64,000 nt of DNA. Source: JAXLYX01 sp046351215 (GTDB taxonomy: Bacteria; Myxococcota_A; Polyangia; Polyangiales; Houyiibacteriaceae). Where the stretch lies: the NCBI GenBank assembly GCA_046351215.1, contig JAXLYX010000005.1, forward strand, positions 372,001-436,000. The letters run 5' to 3'. The notes beneath the pieces were generated by a model, which saw only the letters and a list, made by a program, of their open reading frames with translations, was not told where the DNA came from and did no database searches. Both the position numbers and the translations under genes were made by a program. Below, piece after piece: positions 58,687 to 64,000 of this stretch; position 1 is the first letter of the stretch; every line of letters starts with the position of its first letter.

Positions 58687-60875
58687 GCGAAGCCTCCCGC
58701 ACCGAAGGACCAATCGCTCTGGCTGGAGAGCTGCTCCTCGAGCAGCGCGGGCGTGTCGAGCACCAGGCAGACCCGCTGGTCGCCGAGATCGGTGGCGCCG
58801 GCGAAGCCGCGGACGTTGGCCACGCTCTTGCCGAGGGACTTGATGACGATGTCCTGCTGTCCGTCGAGCGCGTCGACGACGAAGCCGAGCTTCCGATGAC
58901 CGAGGGCCGACACGACGATGTACTGCTTGCCGCCGGGGGACGGGGACTCGCCCCGCATGCCGAAGAGCTCGCCGAGGCGGCAGAGCGGCAGCGTCGAGCC
59001 GCGGAGCGTGATCACCTCGCGCCCCTCGACCGTCCGGACGGCACGCGGATCGAGCATGATCGCTTCCTGGACCGCCGTGATCGGGATCGCGAACTGGCGA
59101 TCGAGGATCCGGACGAGCAGCGCGCTGATGATCGCGAGCGTGACGGGGAGCGTGATCGTGAACTTCGTGCCGACGCCGACCTCGGTCTGCACGTCGACGA
59201 CGCCGCCGAGCCGCGCGATGTTGGTCTTCACGACGTCCATGCCGACGCCACGACCGGAGAGGTCCGTGACCTCCGCGCTCGTGCTGAAGCCCGGCATGAA
59301 GATGAGGTTCATCGCCTCGTCCTTCGAGAGCTCGCGCGCCCCCTCGGTCGTCAAGAGGCCCTTCTTCACGGCCGTCTCGCGCAGGATCTGGTCGCTCATG
59401 CCGGCGCCGTCGTCCTCGACCTCGATGACGACGTGGTTGCCCTTCTGATAGGCGTTCAGCGCGAGCGTCCCGACCGGGCCCTTGCCGCTCTTCGAGCGGA
59501 CGTCGGGCGTCTCGATGCCGTGATCGATCGCGTTCCGGATGATGTGCATCAGCGGATCGCTGAGCTCCTCGACGATGAGCTTGTCGACCTCGGTGTCGGA
59601 GCCGGTGACGACGAGGCGGACCTCCTTGCCGTGGTCGCGAGCGACCTGCCGGACCACGCGGGCGAGCTTGTCGAAGACCTGGCCGAGCGGGACCATGCGG
59701 ACGTCGAGGATGCCGTCCTGGAGCTCCTCGAGATGGCGCTCGAACCCGCGGTTGATGCGGTGGAGATCGATCGCCAGCTGCCGGAGATCCGAGCGGCCCC
59801 GGATCTTCTCCGTGATGCGCGCGACGGCGCTCCGCACGATCGCCAGCTCGCCGACCACGTTCATCAGGTGGTCGAGCTTGCGGATGTCGACGCGGACCGT
59901 GTTCGCCACGGAGCGCAGCGAGAGCTGATCGGCGGAGAGCTCGCGGCCGCCCGCGAGGTCGAGGTGCGCGGGCGCTGCCTTGCCCGGGGGCTCGGAGATG
60001 CGCTCGCGTCGCGCCCCTTCGACCCCGATCGACGGCACGGGGGCCGCCTTCGGCACCTTCACGTCGAGGGACGGATCGGGCTTCCCGGCCGCCTTCGCGG
60101 GAGCCTTCGGCACCGGGGTCTTCGCGTCGTCGCGACGGCGCACCTCGACGAGCTGGGCATCGTCGGTGCAGAGCGCGTCGCGCAGCTCGTTGTACGAGGC
60201 CCGGCTCGCCACGAGGACGTCGAGGTCGATGAAGTCGCCCTCGCCCCCGCCCATGGTCGGCAGGTACGTGATGATCTCGGCGAGCGACTTCGCGCGCGTC
60301 TTCAGCTCCTCGAGCGAGCTGTCGATCGACGAGAGCGAGAAGCGCACCCGGAGGCGGTAGAGGTGCACGCCCTGGACGACGTTCGTCCGGAGACGGTGCT
60401 CCTCGTACTCCGTGAGGACGGCGAGGACGCTCGGATCGAGGTCGAACGCGCGCAGGGGATCGACGTCCTCGACCTCGGGCGCCGGCTTCTCCTTGGCGGC
60501 GATGTTCTCGACGGCGGCCTCGAATTCGACGGACGAGGCGTCCTCGTCCGTCAGGAGGCGCTGGAAGCTCTCGACGCCCTCGAAGAGCACGTCGAGCACG
60601 TTCTGGGAGAGCTCGACGCGGCCGAGACGGAGGTCGTCGAGGAGATCCTCGAGCGTGTGGGCCACCGAGCCGAGCTGGTGGTACCCGAACATCCCCGCGA
60701 TGCCCTTGAGGGTGTGGACGGCGCGGAAGACCTCGTTGATGAGGTCCGGGTCCACGTGGCCGTCCTTCTGGGCCTGATCGAGGACGAGGAGGTCGCGCGA
60801 CAACGACTCGATGATCTCCTGGGCCTCCGCCAGGAATTCGTCGCGCATCCCTCCGTCCTTCTTGCCCGTCGACAC
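58683..60875 (-). CDS. cheA: chemotaxis histidine kinase CheA
   Basis: 730-aa kinase, core of the chemosensory array. The phospho-transfer domain has VHTLKGIAGMFGY (substrate His about residue 54). A variable middle section (about 120-310) replaces a clear CheY-binding P2. Dimerisation helices start VRVDIRKLDHLMNVVGEL. The ATPase boxes are HIIRNAIDHGIE, DDGAGMSDQIL and LSGRGVGMDVV. The C-terminal CheW-like domain ends the protein. All catalytic residues are intact. The start is GTG 60875 (MSTGKKDGG), three bases after the cheY stop; an ATG nine codons on is possible. It phosphorylates the CheY proteins and CheB of this operon. Confidence 0.95.
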   Translation of the reverse strand: MSTGKKDGGMRDEFLAEAQEIIESLSRDLLVLDQAQKDGHVDPDLINEVFRAVHTLKGIAGMFGYHQLGSVAHTLEDLLDDLRLGRVELSQNVLDVLFEGVESFQRLLTDEDASSVEFEAAVENIAAKEKPAPEVEDVDPLRAFDLDPSVLAVLTEYEEHRLRTNVVQGVHLYRLRVRFSLSSIDSSLEELKTRAKSLAEIITYLPTMGGGEGDFIDLDVLVASRASYNELRDALCTDDAQLVEVRRRDDAKTPVPKAPAKAAGKPDPSLDVKVPKAAPVPSIGVEGARRERISEPPGKAAPAHLDLAGGRELSADQLSLRSVANTVRVDIRKLDHLMNVVGELAIVRSAVARITEKIRGRSDLRQLAIDLHRINRGFERHLEELQDGILDVRMVPLGQVFDKLARVVRQVARDHGKEVRLVVTGSDTEVDKLIVEELSDPLMHIIRNAIDHGIETPDVRSKSGKGPVGTLALNAYQKGNHVVIEVEDDGAGMSDQILRETAVKKGLLTTEGARELSKDEAMNLIFMPGFSTSAEVTDLSGRGVGMDVVKTNIARLGGVVDVQTEVGVGTKFTITLPVTLAIISALLVRILDRQFAIPITAVQEAIMLDPRAVRTVEGREVITLRGSTLPLCRLGELFGMRGESPSPGGKQYIVVSALGHRKLGFVVDALDGQQDIVIKSLGKSVANVRGFAGATDLGDQRVCLVLDTPALLEEQLSSQSDWSFGAGGFA

Positions 60876-60878
60876 GGC

Positions 60879-61262
60879 TCAGCTCCTCGTCGTCTCGCGC
60901 ATGGTGCGCACGAGGGCCTGCAGCGCGGAGGCGGCGAAGGGCTTCGACAGGAAGGCGTTCGCGCCGAGGGCGATGCCGCGCTCCTGCTCCTTGGCGCTGG
61001 CCTCCGTGCTGATGATGATGACCGGCGTCGATTTGTGCGGGGCGCTGCGCCGCATGAACGACACGAGCTCGAGCCCGTTGATGTCGGGCATGTTCACATC
61101 GACGATGACGAGGTCGAAGGTCTCGCGGGGAAGGATGCGCAGCGCCTCGAAGCCACTCGTGGCCTCGCTGACGTCATCGATGCCGTCGTCTTCGAGCGCA
61201 GCGCGCACGAAGGCGCGCATCGCGCTGCTGTCGTCGACGACCAGGACTCGTAGGCTCGACAT
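60879..61262 (-). CDS. cheY: CheY-like response regulator, first gene of the chemosensory operon
   Basis: 127-aa single receiver domain. It has acidic residues in VVDDSSAM, phospho-acceptor Asp in VIVDVNMPDING, Ser/Thr in IIISTEAS and Lys in LSKPFA. The ATG at 61262 follows an AGAGG ribosome site. A sigma-70-like promoter lies 28 to 56 bases upstream, which makes this the promoter-proximal gene. cheA follows three bases after the stop. The second CheY of the operon lies at the other end. Confidence 0.92.
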   Translation of the reverse strand: MSSLRVLVVDDSSAMRAFVRAALEDDGIDDVSEATSGFEALRILPRETFDLVIVDVNMPDINGLELVSFMRRSAPHKSTPVIIISTEASAKEQERGIALGANAFLSKPFAASALQALVRTMRETTRS

Positions 61263-61289
61263 CGACCTCTCGCTCGTGGGAGCGACGAT

Positions 61290-61318
61290 GGTATCAGAAG
61301 CCCCCCTGGGGACCGCAA
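61290..61318 (-). promoter_or_regulatory. sigma-70-like promoter of the chemosensory operon
   Basis: On the reverse strand TTGCGG (-35, 61313-61318) and GATACC (-10, 61290-61295) are separated by exactly 17 bases. Transcription would begin about 20 bases before the first cheY start codon. The element overlaps the end of recO, so the two transcription units are arranged in tandem. Confidence 0.6.
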
Positions 61319-62037
61319 TTCCGTAGTGACGGCGCGTGTATGCGGAGGAACGCGGCGAGCGCCCCCTCGGCCTCGGCCGCCTCCGCATCGGTCGGCAGGC
61401 GTTCGGGCGTCGCCGAGCCGCTGGCCAGGGCGAGGGCCTCGAGGGTGCCGGCCGAGAGGAGGAAGGGCCCGCCCCCGCACGCGCGACAGACGAGCCCGCC
61501 GCGCCGGGGATCGAAGAGGGCCGGCCGGCCGGCGGGAACCGACTTCCCGCACTCGACGCAGGCGCCGAGCTCCGGGGCGAGCCCGAGGCAGCACAGCACC
61601 CGCAGCTGGAAGGCGACGAGGAGGGGGAGGCTCGCCGGCGACGCCGCCTGCGCCGCGAGGTAGTGGAGCGTGGCCTCGAAGATCTCGGGCTCGGGATGCT
61701 TCTCCGGCACGAGGTCCCGGAGGAGCGCGAGCGCGAAGCCCGCCCGCTCCAGGCGGGCGAGGTCCGTCAGGAGCCCCATGTGGGCCTCCACGAGCTCGGC
61801 CCCGAGCACGGTGTGGAGGTCCCCCCGGAGGGGCCCGAGGGTCAGACGGACGTGGGAGGCCGACTGGAGCGCCCCGCCGAACCGGCGCTGGCTCTTCCGG
61901 GCTCCCCGAGCGATGCCGGCGATCCGGCCGAGCTCGGGCGTGAGGAAGGTTACGATGCGATCGGAGTCGCGGTAGTCGACGAGCCGGAGGACGATGGCGT
62001 CGACGACACGATCCCGGTCGGACAAGGCTGGCTCCAC
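61294..62037 (-). CDS. recO: DNA repair protein RecO
   Basis: 247-aa RecO, which anneals single strands and loads RecA with RecR. The N-terminal OB domain shows the AIVLRLVDYRDSDRIVTFLT opening. The helical middle is followed by a zinc site with cysteines CVEC (about 169-172) and CRAC (about 192-195). Length is standard. The start is GTG 62037 (MEPALSDRD), which lies inside the end of the RodZ-like gene and overlaps it by 88 bases in another frame; TTG 62025 is the only later plausible choice. The operon promoter of the chemosensory genes lies in its 3' end. Confidence 0.92.
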   Translation of the reverse strand: MEPALSDRDRVVDAIVLRLVDYRDSDRIVTFLTPELGRIAGIARGARKSQRRFGGALQSASHVRLTLGPLRGDLHTVLGAELVEAHMGLLTDLARLERAGFALALLRDLVPEKHPEPEIFEATLHYLAAQAASPASLPLLVAFQLRVLCCLGLAPELGACVECGKSVPAGRPALFDPRRGGLVCRACGGGPFLLSAGTLEALALASGSATPERLPTDAEAAEAEGALAAFLRIHAPSLRNCGPQGGF

Positions 62038-62426
62038 GAGAGCTCGATCGGGGTGTCCCGATGGCGCGGCCGGAGCACGATCGAGAGCGCCAGGGTGAAC
62101 AGGACGAGGAGCACCACCATCGCGAACGCGACGCCGTAGCGGCGGCCCCGCTCGGGCGGAGTGAGGGCGGTGATGGGGGCCGGCGCCGTGTCCACGGGGC
62201 GGCCGGTGCCGTACCTCGCGAGGACGAGATCGGGCTCGATACCCAACGCGACCGCGTAGGAGCGCAGGAAGCCCCGGACGAAGACCTCGCCGGGGAGGGA
62301 GTCGAGTCGATCCTCCTCGATGTGGAGCAACGACTTCAGGGGAATACGCGTCGTCTGTGCCAGCTCCTCCAAGGAGACCTGGCGCAGCTCACGCTCCCTT
62401 CGCAGGTATTGCCCGATCGATTCCAT
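61950..62426 (-). CDS. RodZ-like HTH membrane protein
   Basis: 158-aa protein. An N-terminal XRE/RodZ-type helix-turn-helix (SIGQYLRRERELRQVSLEEL through AQTTRIPLKSLLHIEEDRLD) ends with the typical GEVFVRGFLRSYA block (about 46-58). One transmembrane helix follows (GVAFAMVVLLVLFTLALSIVL, about 98-118). The usual periplasmic domain is missing: only about 40 low-complexity residues remain, and these are encoded in the stretch overlapping recO. RodZ ties MreB to the cell wall; here a reduced or altered version is likely. Start ATG 62426. It lies 42 bases after the TPR lipoprotein gene. Confidence 0.82.
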   Translation of the reverse strand: MESIGQYLRRERELRQVSLEELAQTTRIPLKSLLHIEEDRLDSLPGEVFVRGFLRSYAVALGIEPDLVLARYGTGRPVDTAPAPITALTPPERGRRYGVAFAMVVLLVLFTLALSIVLRPRHRDTPIELSWSQPCPTGIVSSTPSSSGSSTTATPIAS

Positions 62427-62468
62427 ACGTGCCTCGTATCGTCTTCCAGGTGTCGGACGCCGCTCCCG

Positions 62469-63227
62469 TCAAGGAGCTCCGTCCAGCAGAGCCTGGCAAC
62501 CGATCCCGTCCGGGGTTCCCGGACCGAGCTCGATGCAGCGCTCGAAGTCGGTGACGGCTTCCTCGCGGAAGCCGAGGTGGGCGCGGGCTTCGCCGCGCAG
62601 GCGCCAGGCGCCTTGGAGCTGGGGGGCCTCCCGACAGGTCGGGTCGGCGTCGAGGGCGCGGGTCAAGGCCTGCTCGGCCCGCTCGTAGTCGTTCCGATCC
62701 GCGTAGACCGCTCCCATGCGGAACCAGCCGATGCAGAAGCGGGGCTGGAGGCGCACGGCCTCCTGGAAGGACTCGAGCGCGGCCGCGTCGTCGCCGGCGC
62801 GCTGCTGCGCGAGCCCGAGGTTGCCCCATGCGAGATGGGGGGCCGTGTTCATCTCGTCGAGCGCCGACTTGCGAAGGATCTCGATCGCTTCCGTGTAACG
62901 ACCGCGCTCGACGAGCGTCACACCGAGCAGATTTCTTGCCTCGGCGAGGGTGGATCCGAGACGATCCTGCTCGACCAGGAGGTCCACCCCCCTACGCAGG
63001 TTCTGCTCGGCCACAGGGAAGTTCGCCCGCTCGTACTGGATCCACCCGAGGAGGAGATACGCTTCGGCGTTCTGAGGGTTGAGATCGAGCGACGTCCGCA
63101 GGTGCTCGAGGGCAGCGGGGGTGTTCCCCTCTTCCCTGAGACCGCGCGCCAGCTCGTACTCCCGGAACGACCGCTCCATGTTCTCCTGGGTGATGCGTGG
63201 ACCGCAGGCCGCGACCACGAAAAGCAT
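62469..63227 (-). CDS. TPR lipoprotein, PilF/Tgl-like
   Basis: About 250-aa lipoprotein with six TPR units (for example NAEAYLLLGWIQYERANFPVAEQNL). The lipobox is FVVAAC. This is the size and architecture of PilF/PilW and Myxococcus Tgl, the pilotins that help assemble the type IV pilus secretin. Gene order supports this: a RodZ-like gene follows, as pilF-rodZ does in Proteobacteria. The ATG at 63227 leaves only seven residues before the cysteine, too short for a signal peptide, so the true start is probably an unrecognised codon slightly upstream (LGSLLSLM precedes it) or ATG 63419. Confidence 0.75.
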   Translation of the reverse strand: MLFVVAACGPRITQENMERSFREYELARGLREEGNTPAALEHLRTSLDLNPQNAEAYLLLGWIQYERANFPVAEQNLRRGVDLLVEQDRLGSTLAEARNLLGVTLVERGRYTEAIEILRKSALDEMNTAPHLAWGNLGLAQQRAGDDAAALESFQEAVRLQPRFCIGWFRMGAVYADRNDYERAEQALTRALDADPTCREAPQLQGAWRLRGEARAHLGFREEAVTDFERCIELGPGTPDGIGCQALLDGAP

Positions 63228-63267
63228 CAGGCTCAGTAGGCTGCCGAGCGGCGCCCTCGCGTAAGCA

Positions 63268-63299
63268 AAGGGGGGTGTAGCTGCCTTCCCAAGGGGGGT
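63268..63299. repeat. direct repeat AAGGGGGGT
   Basis: AAGGGGGGT occurs at 63268-63276 and 63291-63299, a 23-base period, just ahead of the TPR lipoprotein gene. The second copy overlaps the inverted repeat at 63293-63310. A regulator-binding pair is possible. Confidence 0.3.
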
Positions 63300-63310
63300 C
63301 AAGTCCCCCC
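63293..63310. repeat. G6/C6 inverted repeat
   Basis: Six Gs and six Cs flank TCAAGT. It lies between the Crp-type gene and the TPR lipoprotein gene, where a terminator for the former or an operator for the latter would be expected. Confidence 0.35.
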
Positions 63311-63328
63311 TCCTCCCCGTTCCGGGAT

Positions 63329-63352
63329 GGGGTGTCGGCAGGCCGACACCCC
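63329..63352. terminator. strong inverted repeat after the Crp-type gene
   Basis: Eleven-base perfect inverted repeat GGGGTGTCGGC ... GCCGACACCCC with only two bases between, 54 bases beyond the stop of the leftward Crp-type gene. A very stable hairpin; no T-run follows. Terminator or binding site. Confidence 0.5.
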
Positions 63353-63405
63353 TGGCCAACTGGGCCCATGGAGCGCTGGAGCGACCGAGGCAGGCGGTGG
63401 AACGC

Positions 63406-64000
63406 TCAGGCAGCGCCACTCTTGACCTCCTCTTTCTGGCCGAGCAGCTGATAGAGCTTCCGCAGCGCCTCGAGATCCGGGAGAAGGATGCGCTCGTCCA
63501 CGATCCGCAGGTACCCGCCGTCGCGGAGCTGCTGCACGGCCCGCTTCACGGCGTCGACGTCGAGACCCACTCGGCTCGAGAGCTCGAGCGGGGAGATCTG
63601 CACCGAGACTCCGTCCGGCCCTTCGTCGCCGTTCGCGGCGAGCCGGAGCAAGGTGTTCACCACGCGCGAGGGATGATCGCGGAGCATGGCGTTCTCGAGC
63701 TGTTCCTCGGCGTCGCGGAGCCGGCGGACGAGCTGGCCGACGAGGCGCTCCGCCACCGCCGGATCCTGCCCGAGCAGCACGCCGAACGTCTCCTGATCCA
63801 AGGCGAGGACCTCGACGTCGGTCAGAGCCATGGCGCTCGAGGTCCGAACGGTCCGCGGCAGGAGCGCGTCCTCGCCGAACAGATCGCCGGGCCGGAGGAC
63901 CGTGAGGCTGCGCTCGGCCGATCGAACACGTTTCACGATGCGGACGCGACCCTGCTGGATCACGTAGCAACGGTCCGCGGGCTCGCCGGCCGAGTAGATC
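63406..64000 (-). CDS. Crp/Fnr-type cyclic-nucleotide-binding regulator, 5' part beyond window
   Basis: At least 197 residues of a Crp/Fnr-family transcription regulator are present. The frame stays open through the right edge of the window, reading IYSAGEPADRCYVIQQGRV, the middle of a cyclic-nucleotide-binding domain, then GDLFGEDALLPRTVRTSSA. A dimer helix and a winged helix-turn-helix (ISPLELSSRVGLDVDAVKRA) follow. The N-terminal 40-60 residues are missing. The cNMP pocket shows the GE and RT(S/A) elements, so effector binding is plausible but untested. The next genes leftward are the PilF/Tgl-like and RodZ-like genes. Confidence 0.85.
   Translation of the reverse strand, partial: IYSAGEPADRCYVIQQGRVRIVKRVRSAERSLTVLRPGDLFGEDALLPRTVRTSSAMALTDVEVLALDQETFGVLLGQDPAVAERLVGQLVRRLRDAEEQLENAMLRDHPSRVVNTLLRLAANGDEGPDGVSVQISPLELSSRVGLDVDAVKRAVQQLRDGGYLRIVDERILLPDLEALRKLYQLLGQKEEVKSGAA

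Noticed and set aside
1..64000. Mobile elements, phage genes or CRISPR arrays
   Set aside because: No transposase, integrase, terminal repeat pair, spaced direct repeats or base-composition break was seen anywhere in the window.

Overview
The window is high-GC, densely packed bacterial chromosome with 53 recognisable protein genes, both end genes running off the window, and no rRNA, tRNA, CRISPR array, insertion sequence or phage gene. Several families point to Myxococcota (a myxobacterium, perhaps of the Sandaracinus/Polyangium side): a DUF2378/TIGR02265 protein, an AgmX/PglI C-terminal-domain protein, a TatT-type TRAP accessory lipoprotein, a membrane Ser/Thr kinase, many lipoproteins, and a chemosensory operon with a HEAT-repeat protein. 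The species assignment is inference. No gene-free stretch exceeds 300 bases; the largest are 36392-36605, 63228-63405, 52085-52256 and 35630-35797.

Layout. 1-8.4 kb: alaS (partial), a GIY-YIG protein, an outer-membrane barrel, then recN and lhr (DNA repair). 8.5-18.5 kb: a beta-propeller lipoprotein, a REC-PAS-GGDEF protein, an enoyl-CoA hydratase, an alpha/beta-hydrolase lipoprotein, a membrane Ser/Thr kinase and an SDR. 18.6-25.4 kb: an overlapping TPM/Tim44-like pair, a polysaccharide pair (sugar epimerase plus O-antigen-ligase-like TPR protein), a double-hotdog thioesterase and a small lipoprotein. 25.4-31.3 kb: an AgmX-type protein and a flavin reductase fused to a NapH/NosR-like polyferredoxin, divergent from an ECF sigma factor, an NrsF-like membrane anti-sigma factor and an unknown protein. 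31.3-35.6 kb: a PlsB-like acyltransferase, then a GpsA-like and an iron-ADH-like protein that both lack signature catalytic residues, then a DUF721/DciA-like protein. 35.8-41.3 kb: DUF2378, a ThDP enzyme overlapping a KASIII-like protein, and a soluble hybrid kinase. 41.3-47.6 kb: trpF, korAB, a CHASE-GGDEF protein and an SDR.

47.6-52.1 kb is one compact leftward operon for a TatT-associated TRAP transporter (small lipoprotein, TatT, DctP, DctQ, DctM). 52.2-61.3 kb is a leftward chemosensory operon, cheY-cheA-cheW-cheW-HEAT-cheR-cheB-GAF-cheY. It has a good sigma-70-like promoter at its head, a strong hairpin after its last gene and no methyl-accepting receptor. The right end holds recO, a RodZ-like HTH membrane protein, a PilF/Tgl-like TPR lipoprotein and the C-terminal part of a Crp/Fnr-type regulator.

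The most unusual points are three. First, two neighbouring enzyme homologues have degenerate active sites behind a PlsB-like gene. Second, a flavin disulfide-reductase module is fused to a membrane polyferredoxin beside a sigma/anti-sigma pair. Third, a ThDP-enzyme/KASIII pair sits with a soluble sensor kinase whose receiver has Glu at the phospho-acceptor position. Two distant small lipoproteins are also clear paralogues with a shared PAYP...TDLAP motif.
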